From Emydura subglobosa (Eukaryota; Chordata; Testudines; Chelidae), in NCBI GenBank assembly GCA_007922225.1, contig ML680046.1, forward strand, positions 482,660 to 546,659: 64,000 bases of DNA, written 5' to 3'. Below, in pieces: positions 10,848 through 22,085 of the stretch. The notes beneath the pieces were generated by a model. The model worked only from the letters and a program-made list of their open reading frames with translations, was not told the DNA's origin and did not search any database. How positions within the stretch are numbered: the first letter of the stretch is position 1; every line of letters begins with the position of its first letter. A program made the translations under genes and the position numbers.

Positions 10848-11585
10848 TAAAAACAGCCATACTGGGTCAGACCAATGGTCCATCTAGCCTAGTATCCTGT
10901 CTTCTTATAGTGGCCAATGCCAGCTGCTTCAAAGGGAATGAATAGAGAAGGGCAATCATCAAGTGATCCATCCTATGTCCTCCAGTCCCAGAATCTGGCA
11001 GTCATAGGTTTATGGATACCCAGAGCATGGGGTTGCATCCCTGACCATCTTAGCGAATAGCCACTGATGGACCTATTCTCCATGAATTTACCTGATTCTT
11101 TTTGAACCCCATTATAGTTTTGGTTGTCAGGACACCACCTGGCAATGAGTTCCACAGGTTGACTGTGTATTGTGCGATGAAGTATTTCCTTTTATTTATT
11201 TTAAACCTGCTGTCTATTAATTTAATTGGGTGACCCCTGGTTCTTGGCTTATGTGAAAGAGTAAAACACACTTCCTTATTCACTTTCTCCACACCATTAA
11301 TGGTTTTATAGACATCTATCATATTTCCCCTTAGTCATCTCTTTTCCAAGCTGAACTGTCCCACTCTTTTTAATCTCTACTCATGCAGAAGCTGTTCCAT
11401 ATCGTTAATCATTTTTGTTGCCCGTCTCTGTACCTTTTCCATTTCTAATATATCTTTCTGAAATGGGGCGACCAGAATTGTATTTAGTATTCAAGGTGTG
11501 GGTATTCCATGGATATATATATAGTGGCATTATTATATTTGCTGTATTCTTATCTATGCCTTTCCTAATGGTTCCTAATTTTCTG

Positions 11586-11954
11586 TTAGCTTTTTTTGAC
11601 TGCTGCTGCACACTGAGTGGATGTTCTCAGGGAACTATCCGCAATGACTCCAAGATCTCTTTCCTGAGTAATAACTGCTAACTTAGACCTCATCATTTTG
11701 TATATATAGTTGGGCTTATGTTTTCCAATGGGCATTACTTTTAAGTTATCAACACTGAATTTCATCTGCCATTTTGTTGCCCTGTCACGCAGTTTTATGA
11801 GATTCCTTTGTAACTCTTTGCAGTCTGCTTTGGATTTAACTATCTTGAGTAATTTTGTATCGTCTGCAAACTTTGCTGCTTCTCTGTTTATCTCTTTTTC
11901 CAGATCACTTATGCACAGCACTGGTTCCAGTACAGATCCCTGAAAACTTACCAT
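11586..11954 (-). pseudogene. CR1 ORF2 reverse-transcriptase fragment
   Basis: A 122-codon open piece of a CR1 reverse transcriptase. Near its residues 28-34 it contains FADDTKL, the CR1 version of the catalytic YxDD block, followed by 'LQRNLIKLRDRATKWQMKF' and 'VITQERDLGVI', which are typical CR1 connection-region motifs. The first residue is not a biological start; the frame opens inside the domain. Upstream coding sequence is broken by the nested CR1 at 11983 and then lost. The protein would normally copy CR1 RNA at a nicked target; this copy cannot. Confidence is high that it is CR1 and nil that it is a host gene. Confidence 0.85.
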
Positions 11955-11982
11955 TTGTTCTTACCCTTTGTTTCCTGTCTTT

Positions 11983-12056
11983 TCATAGAATCATAGAATA
12001 TTAGAGTTGGAAGGGAGGTCATCTAGTCCAACCCCCTGCTCAAAGCAGGACTAACC
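11983..12056 (-). mobile_element. Nested CR1 3' tail within CR1
   Basis: 'catagaatcatagaatatta ... caaccccctgctcaaagcagg' is the 3' end of the common CR1 subfamily. It interrupts the RT region of the older CR1; host sequence resumes at 'ttactggtccaggagag'. Confidence 0.75.
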
Positions 12057-12235
12057 TCAGTTACTGGTCCAGGAGAGAACCTTCCCTCTTATCCCATGAC
12101 TTCCTACTTTGCTTAAGAGCCTTTTGTGGGGGACCTTGTTAAAGACTTCCTAAAAGTCCAAATATACTAAATCAACTGGACACCCTTGTCCACCTGGCAA
12201 TGAGTTCCACAGGTTGACTGTGTATTGTGTGATGT

Positions 12236-12330
12236 TTGTAGACTCCTCAAGGACACACAACACGTCTACAGCCAAGAGCTGAACACAAGTCTTCTAAAAT
12301 GTAGTTCAGTGCCTTAATCATAAGAACTAT
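12236..12330 (-). mobile_element. MIR-like fragment (weak)
   Basis: 'aaggacacacaacac ... agctgaacacaagtcttct ... cagtgccttaatcat' resembles the reverse of a MIR head region. Diverged. Confidence 0.35.
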
Positions 12331-13359
12331 CCAACTGCATTCTTCTCCCATCCTGCTCTATATCTCTGAGTCCTCAGGGGTAACAGGAGCAAAACCAGTA
12401 ACATCTGGGGTCGGGGGGGTGGGGGGGGTTGTGTCCATGAAGTTGCCAGATAAGAGTGAATTTGCAAAAGGAGCAGATCTGTTGAGTCAGAAGGTGTCAT
12501 TTTAACATAAGTGCCCCTCAGAACACAAATCACATTTTAAGTCATACTGTGTTCGTTTTGTAATAAGAGCACTAACATACGCTAAAAACTTTGTTGGTAG
12601 AACTGTTACAAACTTTCACTGAAAACTTTCCTGGGTTTAGGGAGTTACACACTCAATTCAGACTATGTTCAAAAATTTGTCAAGTGGATGTGGGCCCATT
12701 TTCAAATAAATCTGGCCCCATTCAGTGTTTTACACCCAAAGCCACATGAAACTCAGTGGCTTTGAGCGTGTTTTACTTTGAGATGATGTTTGTTTGATCT
12801 TTAAACTCCATAGCAGTCTTGAGGCTATTAATGGGATGAGATGTGCTAACCTGAATTAGTATATTTATGTCTCCTCCCGTGTACAAAGAGAAAATCACCT
12901 ATTTATCAATCTAGACCATTTTTATTTTTGATTTGAGGAAAGCAAAAGAACAAATATAAAATGTCTGTGTGTAAATGAGAGAGAGAGAGTGACTCACTAT
13001 AACAATTTGCAGCACAACATAAAAAGGTCATCTGATTCACAGCTGCCCTTTGAGGAGACAAGGAGACTCATCTAAATTTAAAGGTGCAGTGTACTAAAAC
13101 CAGAATGAATATGTCTTTGTTTTGTTCTCTAGTTTTCCTGTGCTAGGACTAAAGTAACATAAGGTCCCCTGCTCACTTCCAAATGGAAAGTTCCCACTGA
13201 CCTATTGGTGATCCTGAAGGTGCTTGAGTACACTGCCCTATGACTGGCTTTTCATTTCCCCCACTAACTCTTGACGACATCTGCTCAGGGATCTCTCAGA
13301 ACAGTTCTTGTTTGGTCCAGTGACTTTTCTCTTTGGGCTTGACTCAGCAACAAACCTCC
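12331..13359. other. Unassigned stretch with G-rich run
   Basis: A G-rich tract lies at about 12408-12429. A short (GA)n lies at 12977-12989. Otherwise no recognised feature. Confidence 0.5.
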
Positions 13360-13575
13360 TAAAAAGTCCCTGTGGCCTAGGGGATCAATCACCACAGTGG
13401 GGTTCAGGAAACCTGGATTCTGAGTGACTCTGCCATGAGCCTGCTGGATAAGTTTGGACAAGTCAGTTCCTCTATGTTTCTCCATCTGTAAAACAGGGAT
13501 GATGATATTTACCTCCTCTGTGAAGTGCTTTAAGAGCTACTGATGAAAAGCTCTCAGAATGATTACTAACCTACA
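13360..13575 (+). mobile_element. MIR/CORE-SINE
   Basis: Visible in order: a tRNA-like head (cctaggggatcaatcacc), 'acctggattctgagtgac', 'ggacaagtcagttcctct', 'ccatctgtaaaacaggg' and the tail 'tgaagtgctttaagagctac'. This is the MIR order. It explains the minus frame 13285-13485. Confidence 0.7.
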
Positions 13576-14440
13576 ACAGCAGAAAATCTCTAAAGACACA
13601 CTGCATGGCAGATTAAACCTCTTTCAATGAAAAATGATATTGACGCAAACGTCAGCTCCTTCAATTCCTCACATCGAAAAATTAATGAGAACATGCAATT
13701 CCTCCTTTTCTCCTGTGGGTGGCACCATAAATTCCTTTATTTGAAGCTTAAGGATATCCGAGGGCAGAATTTGACTCAGCTAAGGTAATTATCTCCTGAC
13801 TGGACACATTGAAGTAATGCTGCTGGATCTAATTTAAGGAAGAATTAAGCAATAGAGGGGCATGAGTTATGGTGATTTCATTCACCCTGACTGTAATGCT
13901 AGATATAAGGCAAAAGGAGTCAAAGCAACAAGGCATGGATTAATGTGCCATCATTTTGGTATTAGGCTTCCTTAGTGGAGAGATGTGATTTCAAGAGAGG
14001 ATGCTGGTTTTTAAAAAAAGACGTATCTATGCTAATTAAGGGGCAATGCTCTCACTGCTCAGCATTATGAATTATGTTCTTATTATTGTTTTAGCTCCAA
14101 GACATTTACAAATCTGTTGGTGTTGCCCAGGCATGTGATATCTTTTTGATATCTGAGCATGATCTTTCTATTATTCATCGTCAAGTCCTGTACTCTAGTT
14201 CAGAGTTGTACACACGTTTATTTTTAATCTGTTCCCCTTTTCATAATGTATTTAAAAACAAAACATTGGGAGACTTAGTTACTCTAGAATCAGTGGTGGG
14301 TAAATCCTAAAAAAAGTATTACAATCCTAGTGTTGCCAATATAGGGCTTGATCTTGCAGTAAGCTCCATAGAGACAGAACTTTGGACTTACATAGAGTGA
14401 CATTGCACTCAGACTTCCAGGGGTGATGTCTTCCTACAGC
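13576..14440. other. Repeat-poor stretch, candidate conserved non-coding
   Basis: No repeat signature from about 13600 to 14200. It contains homeodomain-type TAAT/ATTA cores (aaattaatgag, gtaattatctcc, gctaattaagg). It is one of the few stretches without recognisable transposon sequence. A regulatory role is inference only. Confidence 0.3.
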
Positions 14441-14705
14441 ACTGCATTATTATTATATTTGCAGTAGAGCCTAGAAACTTGTACTAGGTTGAAGCCCTGA
14501 TGCGCTAGGCATGGTACAAACATATCATGATAATACCCAGCTCTTAGCTCGTGCTTTTCATCTGAAAAACTCAAAGAGCTTTACAAAAAAGGTCAGTATC
14601 ATTATTATCCCCATTTTACAGATGGGTAAACTGGGGCAAAGAGGTGTGCTGTGACTTGCGCAAGGTCATTCAGGAGGCCAATGGCAGAGCCAGGAAGGAA
14701 TATAT
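14441..14705 (-). mobile_element. MIR/CORE-SINE, reverse
   Basis: 'ccccattttacagatgggta', 'aggtcattcaggaggccaat' and 'ggcagagccaggaaggaa' are the reverse of the MIR core and head. The left part (gatgcgctaggcatggtaca) is the reverse of the L2-type tail seen in other copies. Confidence 0.75.
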
Positions 14706-16855
14706 TACAAATGCCAGTCCCTTCCCCAAAGAGATTACCTCTTGCTGCAGCACAGCAACCAGTTTTCATCTCCAGAGCAAAATATATGGGGCGGGTTGGA
14801 TTTGTTCTGCATACCATCTTGTAGCACCCTCCTAGGAACAGGCCCCTCTCTGTTTTGATGCAAGAGCTCCACTGACCCTTTGTTTTCTGCATCAGAGTTT
14901 GTGCATTGCTCTCTCACTCTAGTGGTAATTGTGGGGTTCTTGTTACAGATGGATGATGGGTAGTGGGTGCATGCTATTACAAGCTATGTTGCAGGGGTCT
15001 GCCAAAGTGAATTGGCAATGTTATGTGTGGATCCAGTGTTATATTTCCATCCATACTGGTTCTGATTCTTCTCCAGTTTGTATTGCCTATCCATCTACAA
15101 GCCCCAGCCATGTGTTTGGTTGTTAGAAGTAGGTACCTCACCCTCTTCTGATGTGGCGGGGAGAGGGGGACGGGCAGGAAAAAATCTTAATTTTCCACTC
15201 CTAGTGTTAAGATTTCTTATTTTCTGGTAATAAACTTGATGGATTTCTCTGCTCCTTTCCAAACAAACAATATAGCATAAGCTATTTCAAATGAAGTCCA
15301 GTGGTCAGATTCTGCTCCCAGTTACACTTATATATATTCAGGATAATTGCACTGAAGTCAATGTAGTTAGTCCAGTTTCACATTAGATGAGGCATAATCC
15401 GGCCTTCAATCTCTTTTTAACTTTAATCTGAGCTTCACTGATGGGTGCACATCACAGATACTCACGCCCTAAGGATTTGGATGCAGTGGTGATGGGGCAT
15501 CAGAGATTTATCTTGTCACTGAAATCAGTGGAAAAACAATGGGCCATTAGTTATTTTTATTATACCACACATCCAGGACTGGGTAACAACACAGGACAGG
15601 TTTTAGTGGTGTATAACCCTTGCAAAGGAGGAAGAGCTCTGCTTAGCTCTTGCATAACACAGAAAGAACTACTTGTACTGCTGCAGCGTACATGGAAAGA
15701 TCATAGACAGGTCAGTTTCTGAAGGAGACAGACACCACAAATATTGTATTACACTACACAAATAAACTTTCCATATAGCCTTCAGATTCAAAATTGTCAA
15801 GTTTTACAAGACCTGGAGTCTCCCTTGCTATTTGTTTCTTGCAGATTGAAATGGGAGAGGGGGGCAAAGATCACAGGCACAAAAAAACCTCCTTTCTGTT
15901 GTTCAGAAAATAGGCAGTGAAATAATGAAATGTTTTCTCTGATGCATAGGTTTTCCCCTTGCCTGTTTTGTGGGTGGCATAAATTTTTATCCAGTCAAAC
16001 ATCAGCCATTATGACACCACTCTGCTTCCAGGCCTGTGCATTTGAAAGAATATCAGGCAGTTCTCGAAAGGCTAATATTATACTAGCTACTTGTTCAAAG
16101 ATTCAACTGTTATTCTTTCAAAGTGCAATTGCCCAAATGTTACCAGCCACTGGCTTCCTTCGGAATGTCTCTCGCCGGCCCCAGTACAGCTGGCGTCTCT
16201 CTCTGGTGCATTAAAAAAGAGCATTAAATTATGCACCCTGCCTCTCTTGATAGAAGCTAATTTTGCAAAGAATGAAAGTAACTCAGGTGCAAGTTTTATT
16301 GTCACTGCATGAAAGTCATAGCATAGTATCTTGAGGATGATTTCCTTCTAAATTGTATCTTTGTAGCACCAGTGGAATGACTTGACCTGGCCAAGTAGTT
16401 TCATTTTTGTTAATGGCACTTTTCAAAGGTCTGGGAATTTGTCACTTGGGTCTCTATAGCATGTGAAGCATTTGGGATATGGTGTCCTGTGCTTCTGCTA
16501 ATGTCATACATAGAGCAGTCAGATTTTGGAGAGAGAAAACAGCAAGACATCTCTTCTGTCTCAGGGAAAAGGTTGGGACAGACAGTTTCCCTAGGGGTTG
16601 AGGAAGTCTCTGTGGAAGAGTCTGGCCAGGAGGTTTCCGCAGCAGGCCAAAGATCTGGTTGGGAAGGCTAAGGGCCAAGTTGAGAATCTGACAGAGGGCA
16701 TTAATCACTAGGGAGATGGGAGGATTTGGGCAGTGGAAGGATTTGCTTGTCATATGTATTCCTTTCCATTTACAGTACATAACCCTCCTGCCACGTGGAG
16801 TCGGCAGCGACAAGAGATTGGTTCAATATCTAGGCGTTCCTTTTTAACAGTACAA
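14706..16855. other. Unassigned non-coding stretch
   Basis: No gene. Several frames of 60-120 codons are open on both strands with no domain. Around 15340-15400 there is a diverged 'actgaagtcaatgtagtta' motif of the dispersed fold-back type. Confidence 0.5.
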
Positions 16856-18160
16856 TGCACAACCAGCTAGAGCCCCCACCCAGTAACGTGGGAAAATTAC
16901 ACACCACCACTGGGAGCAATATTAAGAGGCAATACTTCCCCTCTCGCAAGTGCTGAGTCTGCGCGTAGAAAAGACATTTTTAGTTAAAAGGGGAAAGTAA
17001 TCCGGTATTTATTTGGGAACACAGTGCAAGCATGATTCGGAAGCATATGACCAAGAGCAGCACACCCACCCAGAGTACGTTGGGCAGGGTCCTTTCCCTC
17101 AGGTTCTCACCTTGTGGTGTGAGAAAGTCCAGCACATGAAAATCCCTTCAATGTACCACGCCCCCCTCCCACCACCGTACCCCACTCACAGTTGTCATCA
17201 TTGATCAGTGAAGCCCTACAGGTTAGAGGTGCAGTCACATGAGTTCACCTCCCACCTGGCAGGGGTGGCACTGAGCAATACCTCAGCTAATGTTTGCCCA
17301 TACGCTTGCTTCATCACCACCTGTCTGCTTACTCGGCCGATTGCTCGTTCCACTGTCCTATTTGCTTGGCCTTTGCCTGGCTGCTCTGCTATCAACTGCT
17401 CAGCCATCTGCTTGCTCCTCTGGCCAATTGCTCCTCCATTGGCCACTCACTCAATCCACCGCTCTGTGCACTGCTGACTCCACCACTGCCTTCTCTACTG
17501 CAACCTCTGGGATATCTTGAGGTCCCCCCACTTAACACAGTTCTCAGTGATTTCAGCTGTTAGTAGGGAAGCCTCACTGCTAATGCAGGCTGGGTAGTTT
17601 CTTTCACTAGAGGCACTATCCCACAGCAGCTCTAACACTTAGATCTGGTTATCAGTGACTTCTACTCTATTGATCCACAACAAAAGACTCTCAGTTGAGT
17701 TTCAATCAGCTGTATCATTACACAGCAGACAGAAAAAAGGTCAAACAGTGTCTAAAACCCTTAAGCAAAACCCACACCACCAAGTACAAACACCCATCCC
17801 CACCCTCTGTCATTTCCACTGGGCTTTGGCACCCCTGCCCCCAGCTTAGTAAGTGAGGGTGAATCCCTCAGTCAGCGCATGCCAAGCACAGTTCTGCTCC
17901 CCTTGATTCACACACAAAGGATAACACCACTGTATCACCCCTGCACCCAAGCCAAAATTGATCCTCTGGGCAAAGCAGCTCCATCATGCTGCGCAACTAG
18001 GCAGAGTGGGTGTGTCTATGCAAACAAGGTCAGATCCTGAAGTCTTCTCCCCCAGCTCACCACTAGGTGTCAGGGGAGAGCTCATTCAGACTCTGTTTAT
18101 ATAGGGTAGATTACAGATTACTCTCTAGGTGTTTATGTGACCCTCACCACCTTTGTAACC
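16856..18160 (-). repeat. LTR-like or other retroelement fragment
   Basis: Minus-strand promoter-like signals are present: a TATA box (tatataaac, about 18096-18104) with sequence downstream on the minus strand running leftward, and an AATAAA-type motif at 17011-17016 (plus tttatt). The left end could be TGCACAACC (16856). No flanking duplication was found and the spacing of the two signals is long, so this may be two adjacent repeats. Open frames at 17208-17563 are compositionally biased (Cys/Leu/Ser) and not gene-like. Confidence 0.3.
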
Positions 18161-18164
18161 AAGC

Positions 18165-19127
18165 ACCTCACACTCACTAATGGATTTTAGCCTCATAATA
18201 GTTCTGGGAGGTAGGTATTGTCACAGTTTCAGGGTAAATGCATTTGTGTTCCCTCTCCATGGTCTCTGCTAGGAGTGCCCAACTAGTCTCAGACTTCCAG
18301 CCACCATCTGTCTCTGGGCAGGGACCTATGTCCCATTCCCTTCTGAGGGGTTTTAAGGCTGCACAATCCCCTGCCACACACTGTGATATCTCCAGCAAGC
18401 CAGTCTGCCTTATCACCAGTGCCTATGCTTTGCTTTCTCTCCATCTATGATGACCAGTGTGTGACAGCAGTTACAAATTACTACACAGCTATTTCTCAGC
18501 AGAGTAGATTTATTCTTAGGTTAAAAAGCATTTCAAACATATAGCAAACAACACAATTTCTTACACACTTACTAAAGTGACCAGAAATCACCCATTTTCC
18601 ATATGAGGAGCCTGGTAGGACAATGTTCCTTCCAACCCTCCAGTAAGGATTGGACTGCCCTGCAGGTCAAAGGTCCCGCCCATTTGTTGAATCAAAAGAA
18701 AGGCTCTAAATCTGTTTAGACTCAGCCTTTATCTATCCCAGGTTCTTTCTTTTTCTCTTGGTAACTCTGGACAACCTAGTTTGAACCAGTAAATACAAAT
18801 CAATGCAGGGAGTGGTACCTCTCTGGAGTTGATTACAGTCCCACTTTAATAACCAGATTTTAGTTCCTGGAGGAGCTGTGGTAACCATCCCCCATGGAGT
18901 AGAAAACAATCATACTTAAACCATTAATAAATTTAATAGTGGGCCCCAACGTTACTGTGTGGGGTTGTAATCTCTGTCGCAAGTATTAGCTCCATTGGAT
19001 AGAGGTGGGATAGATTAAGTGTCTTGCACAAGGGCACACAGGAAATCAGAGAGAGAGCAAGGAACTGAACCCATATCTCCTGAATCCTAGTCCAGTGCCC
19101 TGCGCTATCCTGCCAATCCTTTACACC
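18165..19127 (-). mobile_element. MIR split by an LTR
   Basis: The left part, 18165-18218 (cctcacactcactaatggat ... gggaggtaggtat), and the right part, 18982-19127 (attagctccattggatag ... gattaagtgtcttgcacaag ... cagtgccctgcgctatcc), are contiguous pieces of one reverse MIR. The intervening 763 bp is the solo LTR. Confidence 0.75.
18219..18981 (-). mobile_element. Solo LTR (LTR-B family), inserted in MIR
   Basis: On the minus strand the unit starts TGCGACAGAG and ends GAAACTGTGACA (TG...CA). Flanks are ggtat (18214-18218) and agtat (18982-18986), 4 of 5 matching. A minus-strand AATAAA sits at 18519-18524, about 300 bp from the U5 end, as expected for an LTR. It is not similar to LTR-A. No internal coding sequence. 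The small frames at 18177-18450 are inside it. Confidence 0.75.
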
Positions 19128-20924
19128 ACCCTTATTCACTGGACTTTCTATTATATTCCTTCACCCAGCATCCCAATGCCTATGCAACCCTAATTCCTCT
19201 TCCCTTGAAGCATCGCTCCAGCCTACTTCTAAATTTGAACTTGGCCCCTGCTGCGCCTAAGGCAGGACCTAGCACCTGCCCTTTGAATCAGTCTAAGATC
19301 TGAACTCAGGGTTGCACCTGTGGCCAACTGCACAGCTCCCAGTCTAGATTACCATGCCGAATGTCCAGGGTTTTCACCCCGGGGCTCAGCACTAACCTGG
19401 GTAGTAAGATGGGAGAGTGAAGAGGATCATCGGCTAACTACACTGCAACTGGCACAAAACATGGGCTGCAGTGCGACCGGCTGGCCAGTCACACCCAGGA
19501 AAATGAACTCCATTCTTGTAGAAACTCACCTAGTACTGCCTTCCAGACTCAGCTTACTGCCGCTTTCTGTCAGGAATCAGGGCCTGCAGCACAGCCAGTC
19601 TCAGGGCAACCCAATGAGTGCAGCTGGCCACTAAAAGGCTGCCTGATTGTAAACTACCTAATCAGCTCTTAGACCAAGGAGCAGCAGCAGCAGGAGGTCA
19701 GTGGCTGCCCAAGGCTGTTACACTGCCCGCTTGTTCCCAATTCTGCCTCACTCCACGTAACCCAATTCTGAGTTTTGGCGCTGGTCTCTGTTTCTGGCTC
19801 TGACCCTGGGCTCTGGTTTCTGGCTACCACCTCCTGTGCTGCCTGCTATGCGTGACTACTACTAGGAATGCCTGCCCACACCTCAGTCGTTGACATCTTC
19901 CACAGATCTCAACTACTGCACCGTTTCCCACTTTCCTCTCCCTCATTTCTGTTCTGCACCTTGTGCTAATGGCTGAGTTTCTCAGTTTCTCTCAGTGGCT
20001 CATTATTATTAATAATTAGGATATCTTTGTCTTTTGCTCATCAGGCACATGTACCAATTCATCTCTGCCTTTCCGCATTGCCAATCAAGCCTTTTGTTCT
20101 ATTTCAGAGCAGAATGCCCAGTCCTTTTCACAGTTTCTTTGTGGTTGTGCTGCTGCTACGAAGTTCTGAACTGGAAACTTTTTTATTTTTTTCTTTAAAA
20201 AAAAAAAAAAATCTTTTGAAGGGACATTTAATACTAGAGCAGCTTTCATTTTCCAAATAATTCTTTAGAGAGATCAGTGGAATTGCTATGGCAGAAGCAC
20301 CAGGAGCAATAAAGCGTGCTCCTTGTGGAGTCTGCCTTTTGACAGAGTGCTAGATAGATCAGGGAGCCTTGGGAACAGAATGGCAATTTTCAATGCATCT
20401 TTCAGCAGATTTTGTTTTTGTCTTCAAGTTTTAGACTTGGTACAGCCTGGAGAGGAGAGGAAAAGAAACAGACAACAGTATCTGTTCAAAGACAGATTGA
20501 AAGAGTTGAAAAGGGGAACAAAATAGAGAAATTCAACTAAGTTTTAAAAAGACGTAATTCTATCTTTGATGACTTTGAGTTATGCTTGGTGTGCGCACTC
20601 CCCCCTCCACCCTCATGCATGTTTTTACAGCTAAAACCCACCACTGCACATCAGACATATGGTTCCTGATCATGCAGATGCAACTGGGTTTTGATTAAGT
20701 TCCAGCATCCACTTGCTTGCAGAGAGTTGTGGGATTGAGGCTTTAGCCGTTAAGCCAACTGTTGAGATAAGAGGATCACGGCTAGGCAGAGATGAGTAGC
20801 TCATAATAAAAAAGAGGGACTCTGATTGCTCCTGAACCATGAAAGAGAGCCATACACAGTAATAAACCACGTTACATATCAGAGTCAATTATTAATTATA
20901 TTGTGAGCTTTTATTTAGAGCAGG
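19128..20924. other. Unassigned stretch, partly repeat debris
   Basis: At 19640-19850, 'ctctggtttctggctacc'-like sequence resembles blocks at 28050-28150 and 28860-28940 and may be debris of one LTR-element family. A 14-base A run lies near 20198-20211. No gene is supported. Confidence 0.4.
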
Positions 20925-21020
20925 AAGTGGGTCTTCCTGCATGTTTGTCCAGCAGCAAGCACACCAGGAACTTGATCTTCATTTGGGGCCTTTGGACATT
21001 ATTGCAGTACAGATAATTAA
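20925..21020 (+). mobile_element. L2-type SINE tail
   Basis: 'gtgggtcttcctgcatgttt ... cagcagcaagcacacc ... ttattgcagtacagataatt' matches the tail pattern of the SINE at 7553-7800. Confidence 0.45.
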
Positions 21021-21569
21021 CAAACATAAAGAGGCCCAATTCATCTCTGATTTAATCCATTGAAATCAAAGTACTGAGTCAAAGTTACTTCAATGGATTT
21101 ACACCAGGGCTGAATTTGGCTGTAGACATACAGCTGGGAATCAGAGATGCTAGAGCTCTCAAAAGAGTTGTAAAGTCACTTATGGCCAAATACTCAATGT
21201 TACTTAGATGAATCTTGCAAAAGTTTGGCAATAGCCGTCCATGGTTATGTTTGCAAAAGTGGGAAGCTGTTAAGCATCCCTCCTCCCATTCTCTCCAGCT
21301 TCCCACAGCATCCATATTTGCTTCCTTTCTGCCCCCAGCAGGAGACAGGAGCCCCTTACATGCCTAGGAGAAGTAATTTGTGGGATGGAGGGAGAGGGAG
21401 AGAGGTCTCTGTGAGAGATTGTCTGCTGAAGGTGACAGAGCTGCTTACTGGAATTTCATCACCTGCAGACTTAATTCCAAGCCTCCGTTTGTGAAGCTGT
21501 CAACAAATCAAACCGGACAAGGTTCATGCAGCCTCACTTGCCACCTATCCCAAGACTTGCAAAACAGGC
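21021..21569. other. Unassigned non-coding stretch
   Basis: A diverged fold-back-like motif lies at 21030-21120 (ccattgaaatcaaag ... cttcaatggatttacacc). Otherwise nothing recognised. Confidence 0.45.
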
Positions 21570-22085
21570 TCCAATTTAGGTTTAGGAGATATGATAAAAT
21601 TACATAAAATAATGAATGATCTAGAGAAAATAGATTGAGAACTTCTGTTCCCCCCCCCATCTCATAACACAAGAACAAGAGGACATTCAGTGAAATTAAA
21701 AGATGGCAAATTCAAAACCAGTAAAAGGAAATATTTTTCACACAGCATGTAATACACTGTGGAACTCACAGCCACAGAAGTTTTTTATGTCAAGAATGGA
21801 TAGAGATTTAAAAAGAAAATTGGACATGGAGGTAGATGACAGTTTTCAAAATTCATGTTCAGAACATTTTTGAAAGATAGTAAAGTTTGTGCTTCAGGGC
21901 TTAAGCCAATCACTAGCTATTCCAGACTAGGAGGAGAGCTAACTTTGGTGGGACAGATTCTGCCTAGTGAAGGGTTTTTATTTTAAAGGAATGTGTATCC
22001 CATACTAGTCATTGTCAGAGACAGGATACTGACTAGAGTGACCTCGGGTCTGATCCAGTCTGGCAATTCCTATTTTCCCATGTAT
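21570..22085 (+). mobile_element. CR1 LINE 3' part
   Basis: 'taggtttaggagatatgata', 'cataacacaagaacaagagg', 'tgtggaactcacagccacag' and the end 'gggtctgatccagtctggca' are the plus-strand order of a CR1 post-RT region and tail. It is the subfamily of the 10.8-kb copy, in the opposite orientation. Confidence 0.75.

Larger units (their letters stand above)
10848..12235 (-). mobile_element. CR1 LINE, 3' part with RT, 1.4 kb
   Basis: It starts with the CR1 tail 'cagccatactgggtcagacc' and runs antisense through the 3'UTR and C-terminal RT region. It is a different subfamily from the 23.9-kb copy. At 11983-12056 a short piece of the other subfamily is inserted. At 12190-12234 a 45-bp block repeats 11135-11179. 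Confidence 0.8.

Noticed and set aside
12408..12429. G-run as a G-quadruplex element
   Set aside because: Irregular spacing in an unassigned region; no supporting context, and homopolymer error is possible.
17208..17563. Three overlapping Cys/Leu-rich frames as a secreted small protein
   Set aside because: The frames overlap on both strands, lack a credible signal peptide plus stop context, and derive from 'tgctc/tgctt' repeats.
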